Shown here piece after piece: positions 20,357-28,912 of a stretch of 64,000 nucleotides of DNA. The DNA comes from Paraburkholderia adhaesiva (GTDB taxonomy: Bacteria; Pseudomonadota; Gammaproteobacteria; Burkholderiales; Burkholderiaceae), in contig NZ_JAJEJQ010000001.1 of the NCBI RefSeq assembly GCF_021390575.1, positions 2,022,501 through 2,086,500 of the forward strand. Reading direction: 5' to 3'. The position numbers were made by a program, and so were the translations under genes. The notes under the pieces were generated by a model that was given only the letters and a program-made list of their open reading frames with translations, did no database searches and had not been told where the DNA came from. How positions within the stretch are numbered: position 1 is the stretch's first letter; every line of letters starts with the position of its first letter.

Positions 20357-21358
20357 ATGAGTGATCAGGTTCTGGACGGCTTCGATGCGGCGCAACTGAT
20401 ACCTGGCTTCACGGCGCCGGAGTTGCCGCGCGATCAGCCCGACCGCGCGACACTCGACGCCGCCGAACACAACACGCGCGTCTGGACGAGCGCTGTGAGC
20501 GGCGCCATAGTGCCGGGCTCCGAAGTTCACCGGCGCGAGATGTGCCGCATGTTCCGCGACACCTTCAATCCGTACCGTCCATCCACGCTTGAATGGCCGA
20601 GGCTTGAACCGGGGGCGCTCAAACGCATCGTCGAATTGCCGATCTGGGACATCGCGGTGCAGACGGAAGGCAAGGCACGATTGCGCATGGCCGCCTATGC
20701 CGCGACGCTCGACGACGTCGACCTGCGCGACGCCCTTGCCCTGAACGCGTGGGAAGAAAACCGCCACAAGGAAGTGCTGTCGCGCCTCGTTGAGGCATAC
20801 GGCATCAAACTGGCGAGCGAGCCACCCTACATCCACCCGAAAGACACCGAATGGGCTTATCTCGTGACGGGCCTTAGCGAATGCATCGACAGTTTCTTCG
20901 CTTTCGGCCTTTTCGAAGTGGCTCGGCGCTCCGGGCTCTTTCCGCCCGAGTTGATCGATACCTTCGAGCCCGTCATGCAGGAAGAGTGCCGCCACATCCT
21001 GCTATTTGCGAACTGGTTGGCATGGCATCGTACGCGGCTTTCCTGGTGGCGCCGTCTGCGCTTTGAACTGAAAGTGGCCGCTGTGTGGGTCTTTCTCGCT
21101 TGGGAGCGCATCGGCCTCTCGCGCACGATTGATGCCGAGGGCAACGAACACCATCAGGACTCCAAGTTCACGATGAACGGCGCGAATTCGGTCACGGATA
21201 TCAATATCAGCGCGTCTGAAGTGATGCGCCTGTGTCTCGCCGAGAACGAGCGCCGCTTCTCCGGCTACGACACGCGCCTGTTGCGGCCCGAAACGATGCC
21301 GAAACTCGTGCGTTTCGCAATGCGCTTCATGCGCGACAAGACGCCGTCAATGTCTTGA
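20357..21358 (+). CDS. Ferritin-like (di-iron) domain protein, function unknown
   Basis: The protein has 333 residues. Helical segments carry ALNAWEENRHKEVLSRLVE (near 129-147) and EPVMQEECRHILLFANWLAW (near 203-222). The E-x-x-H pairs are the type that ligates a di-iron centre in ferritin-like oxidases. Other acidic residues in between (GLSECIDSFFAFGLFE) would complete the site. Related proteins are annotated only as ferritin-like. Whether it stores iron or oxidises a substrate is not visible. It converges on the MaoC-like gene. Confidence 0.65.
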   Translation: MSDQVLDGFDAAQLIPGFTAPELPRDQPDRATLDAAEHNTRVWTSAVSGAIVPGSEVHRREMCRMFRDTFNPYRPSTLEWPRLEPGALKRIVELPIWDIAVQTEGKARLRMAAYAATLDDVDLRDALALNAWEENRHKEVLSRLVEAYGIKLASEPPYIHPKDTEWAYLVTGLSECIDSFFAFGLFEVARRSGLFPPELIDTFEPVMQEECRHILLFANWLAWHRTRLSWWRRLRFELKVAAVWVFLAWERIGLSRTIDAEGNEHHQDSKFTMNGANSVTDINISASEVMRLCLAENERRFSGYDTRLLRPETMPKLVRFAMRFMRDKTPSMS

Positions 21359-21453
21359 GGCGTCCCGATTTCAGCCACTCGCCATGCAGATGTCCTGACG
21401 ATGCCCTGATTGCCTTGTGCACTTGACGACTCAACAGGCGAAAGCGGGCAAAT

Positions 21454-22299
21454 TCACGCGAGCGTCGCCGTGGCCTGCATCGCCAGGTGGCCATCGTGAT
21501 CCTTCGCCCACAGTTCCACCGTGCGAGCATCAGCCGAAGGCTGGCCGCACAACGTGAACGCATTGCCCGCGAAGACCGGCCGCACGGCGCGAAACGCAAA
21601 CGTCTCGACAGCCGCGTCCGGAAGGTGACGATGCACGAGATCGAGCAGCAGTGTCGCGATCAGCGGACCGTGCACGACGAGCCCCGGATAACCTTCTTCC
21701 TGAGTCACATACGGGAAATCGTAGTGAATGCGATGGCCGTTGAAAGTCAGTGCCGAATAACGGAACAGCATGACTGCGCCAGCCGTGAGCGTACGCGACC
21801 ATATTTCACCGGTCGGCGCGGCAACGGGCTTCGGCGCTGGCGCACCTGGCTGCGGCGCGTCGCGATACACGATGTCGTGCTCTTCCTCCACGCAAAGCGT
21901 ACCCGCCGACTCATAGCGATGCTGCACCGTCACGAAGACGAGCCGTCCGCTGCGTCCCGTCTTGTCCTCGATGCTGGCAATAGTCGACGTACGCTGCGCC
22001 TGCGTGCCCACACGCAACGGCGCGTGGAATGTGAAGCGACCGCCCGCCCACATACGCCGTGGCAGCGCCACAGGCGGCAAGAAACCACCGCGTTTCGGAT
22101 GCCCGTCTTCGCCCACGTCCGCAAGCGGCGCTATAGGCAGGAAATACAGCCAGTGCCACAGCGGCGGTACGGCAACGGCGGGCGCCGCGCGGACGAGTGT
22201 CGCCGCGAGCGCGCGCAGTGGAAACGACGTGATCTCGTCGGACAGCGTTTCAGTCCTGTCCAGCCACGCTTCGAGTGGCGGCGTTTGCGAATCTGGCAC
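21454..22299 (-). CDS. MaoC-like hydratase (FAS1-type dehydratase / mesaconyl-C4-CoA hydratase family)
   Basis: The protein has 281 residues and starts at a GTG (22299) preceded by GGAGA. It has an N-terminal hot-dog domain (WHWLYFLPIAPLADVGEDGH, PRRMWAGGRFTFH) and a C-terminal half with LTFNGHRIHYDFPYV and GLVVHGPLIATLLLDL. The latter resembles the catalytic Asp/His region of double hot-dog acyl-CoA hydratases. It probably hydrates an enoyl-CoA. It lies 150 bp downstream of the P450 gene on the same strand, so the pair may act on one substrate. Confidence 0.75.
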   Translation of the reverse strand: MPDSQTPPLEAWLDRTETLSDEITSFPLRALAATLVRAAPAVAVPPLWHWLYFLPIAPLADVGEDGHPKRGGFLPPVALPRRMWAGGRFTFHAPLRVGTQAQRTSTIASIEDKTGRSGRLVFVTVQHRYESAGTLCVEEEHDIVYRDAPQPGAPAPKPVAAPTGEIWSRTLTAGAVMLFRYSALTFNGHRIHYDFPYVTQEEGYPGLVVHGPLIATLLLDLVHRHLPDAAVETFAFRAVRPVFAGNAFTLCGQPSADARTVELWAKDHDGHLAMQATATLA

Positions 22300-22449
22300 G
22301 GCGGTTCTCCTGTTTCGTCGTACGAACGCACTATGAACGATACGCGCGACTCCGCGAAAGTGTCCTTTCCGGAGCGGACGTTTTATTTTCGTTCACGTTT
22401 ATGTGCGGACAGTCGATAGCCGGAATTTGATCCGCTCGCGCTGTACGAC

Positions 22450-24789
22450 CTACAGTTCGAGTATCAATCGCCGCCCTTTGGCACGCGAACAGCAGGTCAT
22501 CATGCGCTGATTCGTCTCGCGCTCCGCTCGCGTGAGCACCACGTCGCGGTGATCGATCTCACCCGCGAGCACGCGCACTTCGCACGATCCGCACAAGCCT
22601 TCTTCGCAGTCGCTCTGAACATCGATATTCGCGCGGCGAAGCGCGTCGAGCACAGTCTGGTCCGCAGCCACGTTCAGCACGAGTCCCGAATCCTTCAGTT
22701 CCACTTCGAACGCGTGCTCGTTGGCGGGGTCGAGCTTGCCCGCGTTCGCCGCGAAGTACTCGACGCGCAGCGCGTCCTCCGGCCACGTCTCGCTGCACGA
22801 ACGCAGCGCATCCAGCATACGTGTCGGGCCGCAGGCATAGACGCGCGTCTCGTCGTCCACGCGTAGCGCGTCGAAATCGTTGCGCGTGCCTTCGTCCGTA
22901 ACGTGCAGCGAGAGTCGCTCCCCGTGCAGTTGTGCGAGTTCGTCAATGAAAGCCATCGTTGCACGCGAACGTCCGCTGTAATGCAGTTCGTAGTCGATCC
23001 CGAGTTCGCGCGCGCGACGCGCCATCGCACTCACGGGCGTGATGCCGATGCCCCCTGCGATGAAAATCGCGCGGCGCCCTTCTTCGTCGAAGCGAAAGTG
23101 ATTGCGCGGCCCGCGGACAGTAAGACGCATGCCTTCGCGCACGGCCTCATGAATCCACGCCGAACCACCGCGGCTCGCCGTGTCGCGCAGCACGGCGATT
23201 TCGAACGCCCGCGTGTCGGCAGGATCGCCGCACAGCGAGTACTGGCGCGAGAGGCCCGTGTCGCCACATTCAATGTCGATATGCGCGCCGGGCGCCCAGC
23301 GAGGCAGTACACCGCCATCGGGCGCGACGAGACGCAGCCTCGCAATGCCGTCGGCGGCAACGCTCACGCGCTCCACGATCACCGGACGGCTCAACGCATG
23401 ACCTGAAGGCTCGCCGATGCGCACCGGCACTTTCGCATCGAGCAGCGCGGGCGCTTTGCGCTCCGGGTTCTGTGCGGGATCCCACTCCACCCACACATGC
23501 TCCGGCCCGCGAAACGACGTGTTCGGCACGTACGTGAAGGACTGCTCCGCGAGGCGCATATGCGGCAGGCGGCGCGTGAGTTCTTCGAGGAAGATCTGCA
23601 TCTCCATGCGCGCGAGATTCTTGCCCATGCATTGATGCGAGCCGTAGCCAAACGTGAGGTGATCGCTGGCGTTGTCGCGACGGATATCGAAAAGGTCGGC
23701 GTCGGCGAAATGGCGCTCGTCGTGATTCGCCGACGACATGACGATCAGGAGCTTCGCGCCCGCCGGAATGTCAATGCCGCCGACCTGGACATCCTTCGTC
23801 GCGAGCCGGCGCCATGCGGCCACCGAGCCGTTGTGGCGCAGGCACTCCTCCACCGCGTTCGGGATGAGGCTCGGGTCCTCGCAGATTTCGCGCCACGCGT
23901 GCGGGTGCTGCAACAGCAGCTTCATCGCGTTGGCGGTCGCGTTCGCCGTGGTTTCGTGGGCGGCCACGATGCCCGCCATCATCATCGAATGCAGATAGGA
24001 GTCCGTGACGATTTCCGGATGTTCCTTCTGCTTGCGGATACCGTATTGCATCCAGCCGGGACCGTCGGGGTTCTGGCGCATCTTGTCCAGCACCTTGCCA
24101 GCGAACTGCCAGAAGTTGCCGACCGCGTGCGCAACGGCGACCTGCTCCTCCGGCTTCGGACGTCCCCACGTGTTAACCGTGTGCGCAATCGAATACTGGC
24201 GCAGCAGGCCCATGTCCTCCTCGGGCACGCCGAGGAAATGCAGCGCCACCGTGAGCGGCACTTCCCAGAGCATCTGGTCGACGAGATCGGCGCGGCCTTC
24301 GTCGATAAAGCGGTCCACGTATTCGCGCGTGAGGCGGCGCACCATCGGTTCGTGGTGCTTGAGATGCTCGGGTGTGAACGGCTCCATCAGCACGCGGCGA
24401 CGCGGCATGTGGGCCGGTTCGTCCTCGTTCACGAGCGTGCGGTTCATCGCGTAACCGTATGACGCCAGCACCGCATTCGCCTCGGGTCCCGTCGGGGTGA
24501 TCTTTTCCAGCGCGATCGATGGACTGAACGTGAGGTTGTCGCGAAAGATCGCCTTGATGTCGTCGTAGCGCGTCACCACCCAGTAGCCCAGTTGCGGACT
24601 GTAGAAGACAGGCTCCTGCTCGCGCGCCCAGCGCACGTATTCGGGCGGCTCCTGCTGATAGCCGTCGCTGAACGGGTCGAACGCCGCAGCGTTGGTGCTC
24701 ACCGGGCAACCGGAACCGGCGCTGGCGGCGCCAACGGTGCCATGGGGAAACGGACAGCGTCCGGTTGTCGTGGCGGCAGTCTCGCTCAT
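22450..24789 (-). CDS. Self-sufficient cytochrome P450 (CYP116B-like) fused to FMN/[2Fe-2S] reductase
   Basis: The protein has 779 residues. Residues 1-450 are a P450: I-helix GIVAAHETTANA (about 272-283) with the oxygen-activating Thr, and heme ligand motif FGYGSHQCMG (Cys near 386). A linker leads to a phthalate-dioxygenase-reductase-like module: flavin-binding RQYSLCGDP (near 515), NAD(P)-binding GGIGITPVSAM (near 580) and a C-terminal plant-type ferredoxin CEEGLCGSCEVRV with a distal Cys in MTCCSR. All electron-transfer parts are on one chain, so it needs only NAD(P)H and oxygen. The substrate is unknown. It is divergent from an IclR regulator. Confidence 0.93.
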   Translation of the reverse strand: MSETAATTTGRCPFPHGTVGAASAGSGCPVSTNAAAFDPFSDGYQQEPPEYVRWAREQEPVFYSPQLGYWVVTRYDDIKAIFRDNLTFSPSIALEKITPTGPEANAVLASYGYAMNRTLVNEDEPAHMPRRRVLMEPFTPEHLKHHEPMVRRLTREYVDRFIDEGRADLVDQMLWEVPLTVALHFLGVPEEDMGLLRQYSIAHTVNTWGRPKPEEQVAVAHAVGNFWQFAGKVLDKMRQNPDGPGWMQYGIRKQKEHPEIVTDSYLHSMMMAGIVAAHETTANATANAMKLLLQHPHAWREICEDPSLIPNAVEECLRHNGSVAAWRRLATKDVQVGGIDIPAGAKLLIVMSSANHDERHFADADLFDIRRDNASDHLTFGYGSHQCMGKNLARMEMQIFLEELTRRLPHMRLAEQSFTYVPNTSFRGPEHVWVEWDPAQNPERKAPALLDAKVPVRIGEPSGHALSRPVIVERVSVAADGIARLRLVAPDGGVLPRWAPGAHIDIECGDTGLSRQYSLCGDPADTRAFEIAVLRDTASRGGSAWIHEAVREGMRLTVRGPRNHFRFDEEGRRAIFIAGGIGITPVSAMARRARELGIDYELHYSGRSRATMAFIDELAQLHGERLSLHVTDEGTRNDFDALRVDDETRVYACGPTRMLDALRSCSETWPEDALRVEYFAANAGKLDPANEHAFEVELKDSGLVLNVAADQTVLDALRRANIDVQSDCEEGLCGSCEVRVLAGEIDHRDVVLTRAERETNQRMMTCCSRAKGRRLILEL

Positions 24790-24807
24790 CGTGCGACCTC
24801 ATCGAAA

Positions 24808-24841
24808 TTACGTTTTGCGTAACTCTAATACGCATTGCGTA
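24808..24841. promoter_or_regulatory. Tandem palindromes between the P450 and IclR genes
   Basis: TTACG-ttttg-CGTAA (24808-24822) and TACG-cattg-CGTA (24829-24841) are two like dyads with centres 20 bp apart. The unit TTGCGTAACTC is also directly repeated at 24815 and 24835. Two turns of helix between centres suits a pair of IclR dimers on one face. Probable operator for the P450 gene and the regulator itself. Confidence 0.68.
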
Positions 24842-24912
24842 ACTCAGAGATTGGGGTTAACGTGCAAGCACGCGGCCGCCGCCCGGCCCATCTGCCCGCT
24901 TAGAATCGCGCC

Positions 24913-25818
24913 ATGAAAACCGTCCCTGATTCCGCCGTTTCCCTCGCTCGCGCCAGTGACGCGAAGAAGCCGAAAGGCAGCACATCCAACGCCGGCGCAG
25001 CGCGCGAGCGACGTCAGCGTGTTCAGTCGGCGCAAACCGGTATGGCCGTGCTCAAGGGCCTCGCGCGCCTCGGCGGCCGCGCGAGTCTCACGGGCCTTGC
25101 CGCTTACGTCGGTGAGAGTCCAGCGAAGGTGCACCGCTATCTGGCTAGCCTGATCGACGAAGGTCTCGTCGCGCAGGACACTGGCTCGCAGCAATACTTG
25201 CTTGGGCCGGAGGCGATGATGATCGGCGTCGCGGCGATGCGTCAGGCCGACCCTGTGCGGATCGCCGAGCCTGCGCTCATGCGCCTGCGCGAACAGCTGG
25301 AGGTCACGACGTTCGTCGCGGTGATGGGCAACATGGGGCCGACGATCATCCGCTTCGAGGAACCAGGGCTGCCCGTGACGGTGAACGTGCGCGTGGGCTC
25401 GGTGATGTCGCTGCTGTGGTCGTCGACGGGGCGCGTATTTCTCGGGATGCTCGACGACGCGCGCGTGCTCGCACAAGCCGAAGACGAACTCTCGCAGGCC
25501 GAAGCCTCGCTGCGCGCGCAGCTCGACAGCGCCGATCCGATTGGCGCGTTGCGGCGCAGCGTGCAGGCCACGCAGTGCGCGAGCGTGAAGGACACGAACC
25601 TCAAGGGAATCAGCGCGGTCTCCGCACCGGTTTTCGATCACACCGGCAAGCTCTGCGCGGTACTCACAGCGCTCGGCGCGACGGGTGGATTCGATGCGTC
25701 GCCCGATGGGCCCGTCGCCGTCGCGCTGCGCCGCGAGGCTGCCGCCGCGAGCGCCCTGCTCGGGTACGCAACGCCTGGCACGAGCACCGAGCCGACAGGC
25801 ACCGTGCGACGCGGCTAG
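24913..25818 (+). CDS. IclR family transcriptional regulator
   Basis: The protein has 301 residues. After a basic, low-complexity N-terminal 35 residues comes a winged HTH (GMAVLKGLARLGGRASLTG, then SPAKVHRYLASLIDEGLV) and a ligand-binding domain from about 120 (EPALMRLREQLEVTTFVAV, SSTGRVFLGML, KGISAVSAPVFDHTG). It is divergent from the P450 gene with tandem dyads in between, so it probably controls the P450-MaoC unit in response to the substrate or a breakdown product. Confidence 0.88.
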   Translation: MKTVPDSAVSLARASDAKKPKGSTSNAGAARERRQRVQSAQTGMAVLKGLARLGGRASLTGLAAYVGESPAKVHRYLASLIDEGLVAQDTGSQQYLLGPEAMMIGVAAMRQADPVRIAEPALMRLREQLEVTTFVAVMGNMGPTIIRFEEPGLPVTVNVRVGSVMSLLWSSTGRVFLGMLDDARVLAQAEDELSQAEASLRAQLDSADPIGALRRSVQATQCASVKDTNLKGISAVSAPVFDHTGKLCAVLTALGATGGFDASPDGPVAVALRREAAAASALLGYATPGTSTEPTGTVRRG

Positions 25819-26043
25819 ACGAGGGCTCTGCATCGGCGGCGCGCAGGGGCAATCGCTCATCGAACGCGATCTGTTTCGCAGTAAGGGGCGAGGGTTGTCT
25901 ACGGGTCGTGCTTGCATCCGCAACGGCTCAATGCGTTTAGTGGCCCCGCGACATGAACAAAATATGTCGCCGACCACGCGCGCTGCGCCGCCGATCCCGT
26001 CCCGCACGCGCTCGACGGGCTATCATGTGCGCTCAAACTGTAG

Positions 26044-27420
26044 ATGGAACGAACGAATCACATGGCCTCCCCCCAGGAAAACGTCAGCATGGCGGTGTTC
26101 TGCGACTTCGAGAACGTCGCACTCGGCGTGCGCGACGCGAAGATCGACCGCTTCGATATCAAACCCGTGCTCGAGCGGCTCTTGCTCAAGGGCAGCATCG
26201 TCGTGAAGAAAGCCTATTGCGACTGGGAGCGCTACAAGGGCTTCAAGGCGTCGATGCACGAGGCGAGCTTCGAGCTGATCGAAATCCCGCACGTGCGCCA
26301 GTCGGGCAAGAATTCCGCCGATATCCGGCTCGTCGTCGACGCGCTCGATCTCTGCTATACGAAGTCGCACGTCGATACGTTTGTGATCGTGAGCGGTGAC
26401 TCCGACTTCTCGCCGCTCGTCTCGAAGCTGCGCGAGAACGCGAAGAAGGTGATTGGCGTCGGCGTGAAGCATTCGACGTCCGACCTGCTCGTCGCCAACT
26501 GCGACGAATTCATCTTCTACGACGATCTGGTGCGCGAACTCGCTCGCGAGCCATCACGCGGCGCCGGAAAGCGTGACGGCAGCGCGGGCTCAAAGCGCCC
26601 CGCCGGCGAAGATCGCCAGCCGAAGGCCGACACGGAAGAGCGCAAGTCGGAGGAACGCAAATCGAAGGCGATCGCGCTCGCTGTCGAAACGCTCGATGCG
26701 CTCGTGCTGGAGCGCGGCGACAGCGGCAAGATCTGGGCGTCGGTGTTGAAGAGCGCGATCAAGCGGCGCCGCCCCGATTTCAACGAGACGCGCTACGGCT
26801 TCCGCGCGTTCGGCAATCTGCTCGACGAGGCGCAAGCGCGCGGGCTACTCGAAGTAGGCCGCGACGAGAAGTCGGGTGCATTCGTATCGCGCACGAGCCA
26901 GCCAGCGCCCGCCGCCATCGAGGTGCCGGTGACCGTGGCCCCTCCCGCCGGTGAAACCGGGCCCGCGCGCAGCGAAGAATCGCGCGGCCGGGGCAAGGGA
27001 CGCGGCAAAGGGAGGCGCGGCGGACGCGAAGCGGTGCAAGAGGCGAGCGTCACCGAGCCTCACGACCACGCGGAAACGCCTGCGAGCGAAGCAGCGGGCG
27101 AAGCGCACGCGGGACAAACAGCCCTGCCCTTTGGCGAGGCGGCACACACCGCCGCGCACGTCGAATCTGAAGTGACCAGCGCCGCAGACACGGCCGGACA
27201 AGAGCAAAGTGGCACCGATACGGCCACCGCCCCGCGCCGTGCCCGCAAAGCGGCTCCGCGCAAGAGCGCCGCGCGCAAGAGCGCCGCGCGCAAGAAACCC
27301 GCGCCACAGCCGGTGAGCGACGCGCCCTCTCCCGAGCCCGCAGCCGAAGCTCCCGCAGCGAAGAAAACCACCTCGCGCACCCGCCGCACGCGTGCCAAGG
27401 CCGCTGCTGACGAAAGCTGA
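26044..27420 (+). CDS. NYN-domain / OST-HTH (LOTUS) protein with basic low-complexity tail
   Basis: The protein has 458 residues. A PIN-like NYN (LabA/DUF88) domain at about 14-165 has acidic motifs FCDFENVA (Asp21), NSADIRLVVDALD and VSGDSDFSPLV, placed as in metal-dependent ribonucleases. A charged linker is followed by an OST-HTH/LOTUS domain at about 205-285 (AVETLDALVLERGDSGKIWA, KSAIKRRRPDFNETRYGFRA), a fold linked to RNA binding. The last 170 residues are Ala/Lys/Arg/Glu-rich, with repeated RKSAARK near the end, like histone H1 tails. Inference: an RNA-processing nuclease. An ATG six codons in (26062) is an alternative start. Confidence 0.82.
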   Translation: MERTNHMASPQENVSMAVFCDFENVALGVRDAKIDRFDIKPVLERLLLKGSIVVKKAYCDWERYKGFKASMHEASFELIEIPHVRQSGKNSADIRLVVDALDLCYTKSHVDTFVIVSGDSDFSPLVSKLRENAKKVIGVGVKHSTSDLLVANCDEFIFYDDLVRELAREPSRGAGKRDGSAGSKRPAGEDRQPKADTEERKSEERKSKAIALAVETLDALVLERGDSGKIWASVLKSAIKRRRPDFNETRYGFRAFGNLLDEAQARGLLEVGRDEKSGAFVSRTSQPAPAAIEVPVTVAPPAGETGPARSEESRGRGKGRGKGRRGGREAVQEASVTEPHDHAETPASEAAGEAHAGQTALPFGEAAHTAAHVESEVTSAADTAGQEQSGTDTATAPRRARKAAPRKSAARKSAARKKPAPQPVSDAPSPEPAAEAPAAKKTTSRTRRTRAKAAADES

Positions 27421-27429
27421 TCGCGAAAC

Positions 27430-27461
27430 GACGCGCGCCATTCTCAACGGTGGCGCGCGTC
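27430..27461. terminator. Hairpin between two convergent genes
   Basis: GACGCGCGCCA (27430-27440) and TGGCGCGCGTC (27451-27461) form a perfect 11-bp stem with a 10-base loop, starting 9 bp after the NYN gene. There is no T-run on either side, so it may stop transcripts only with Rho or protect 3' ends. Confidence 0.45.
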
Positions 27462-27474
27462 GCCCCGCCCGCGT

Positions 27475-27924
27475 TCAATCGTCTCCGAAGGGGTTACCAG
27501 AGCGCTTCGGCGCGGGACGAGACGCGTCCTCTCCGCCGCCGAACGGATCGCCGGACTTTGCGGGCGACGAATCGCCAAATGGATTCGATGCTTTCGAAGG
27601 CCCCGCAGCCTCGCCGAACGGATTCGCCGAGCCAGACGACTTCGATCCGCCGAACGGATCGCCGGCACCCGCGTCCATGTCGTCGTCCACCGTCAGGTTG
27701 TACTCGGCCTGCACCTTCGCGAGTACGCCCGCGATGCTCGACTCGAAACCGGCCGCGTTGCCGAAATGCTTCATCGTCCAGTTGCAGCCCGCGCGGTCGG
27801 CAGGCTGAAGTTGCGGACGCGGCACGGTGAACTTCACGCCGTCATCGATCACTTCCTGCAGCTTGTGCAAGCGGCGGCTCACCTCTTCCTGCAGCCGCGA
27901 TGCATTGAGCGTCTTGCGCAGCAT
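27475..27924 (-). CDS. Unrecognised protein with five D/N-P-F-G repeats
   Basis: The protein has 149 residues from the ATG at 27924. The N-terminal 80 residues are helical (SRLQEEVSRRLHKLQEVIDD, then ESSIAGVLAKVQAEYNL). The C-terminal 65 residues are Gly/Ser/Pro-rich with five evenly placed units: GDPFGG, ANPFGE, SNPFGD, GDPFGG, GNPFGDD. There is no signal peptide or membrane segment. I do not recognise a family. The frame upstream to 28005 is open but Arg-rich. It lies 77 bp downstream of the DUF4239 gene on the same strand. Confidence 0.7.
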   Translation of the reverse strand: MLRKTLNASRLQEEVSRRLHKLQEVIDDGVKFTVPRPQLQPADRAGCNWTMKHFGNAAGFESSIAGVLAKVQAEYNLTVDDDMDAGAGDPFGGSKSSGSANPFGEAAGPSKASNPFGDSSPAKSGDPFGGGEDASRPAPKRSGNPFGDD

Positions 27925-28001
27925 CCGCACCTCCTCGTTCTCATCGATAACCGGACCCGGGAGTCTAGCGCAACGAACGTCTGATTTCGGAATACGCCGC
28001 C

Positions 28002-28826
28002 TCACTGCGTCGACGGCAACGGCGCGAGCGGCTCGTTCATGTGCGCGAGCGCCTCGCGCATCGAGTCGCTTGGAACCGCGATGATTCCCTCAAACGGCGT
28101 GTCGAGACAAACGATCACAAAGATCGCCGACGAAATCGATATCGCGCCAAGCAGGATCGTCACTGCCGCAAGCGCACCGCGCGGCGCGACCAGGCCGAAG
28201 CTCAGAAAGATCAGAACGAGCCACAGCGCGAGCATCGTAAAGAACGGACCCGAAATCGAGCCATGAGCTTCTTCGATGAGCCGCCAGCGCGTGTCGGTGA
28301 CGCGCAGGAAATGCTGTTCGAGATCCGCGGCGAGGATCTGGTGAAAATGATCACGCGGCACGAGGCTGTTGATCGAGCGTCCCACGGAATTGAGCAGTGC
28401 GCCAAGCTCGCTGCTTTCCAGCTTCGAAGGGTCAATCTGGGCAACAACCGGATAGTAGTCGCCGGGCGGGCGCGCCTCGCGCGGCCACGTCGAGGCGATA
28501 GCCGCCGCCGTGTAGGCGCGCAGCGCGAGACGCGGTGGCTCCGCCGCTTCGCCGTATTCGCGCAGACGCAGGTCGAGCTGGATCAACTGGGCCGCGTACG
28601 TGCGCAGGTCGCTGGTCACCGTATCGAAGCTGCTTTTCGCCGACGCCGTGAGCAGGCCCAGCACGAGCGCAGAGAACGTCACGAGCATGCCGATCACGAG
28701 CTGCACGAGCTGGAGCGTCTCGTGTCTGCGATGCTCGTCGGGCAAGAGCGGCCGCAACAGTGTGCCGAGGCCCGTGCCGCCCAGCAGGAGCACGAACACG
28801 AGGATCGCGGATTCCACTGCCGTCAT
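28002..28826 (-). CDS. DUF4239-like membrane protein
   Basis: The protein has 274 residues. Two N-terminal hydrophobic helices (about 6-28 and 40-62), a soluble helical middle (about 65-190: DLRTYAAQLIQLDLRLREYG, ADLEQHFLRVTDTRWRLIEE) and two C-terminal helices (about 192-212 and 218-240) give the bestrophin-like topology of DUF4239 proteins. Biochemical function is unknown; a channel role is only suggested by the fold. It lies upstream of the D/N-P-F-G repeat gene and may be co-transcribed with it. Confidence 0.72.
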   Translation of the reverse strand: MTAVESAILVFVLLLGGTGLGTLLRPLLPDEHRRHETLQLVQLVIGMLVTFSALVLGLLTASAKSSFDTVTSDLRTYAAQLIQLDLRLREYGEAAEPPRLALRAYTAAAIASTWPREARPPGDYYPVVAQIDPSKLESSELGALLNSVGRSINSLVPRDHFHQILAADLEQHFLRVTDTRWRLIEEAHGSISGPFFTMLALWLVLIFLSFGLVAPRGALAAVTILLGAISISSAIFVIVCLDTPFEGIIAVPSDSMREALAHMNEPLAPLPSTQ

Positions 28827-28912
28827 GGCTCACCTGTGTACTCAGCGGACCTTCGTGGGATTGCCCTGGCAGGCGCATCGCAAGTGATGCGCACACGGGC
28901 GCGACTACGCCG

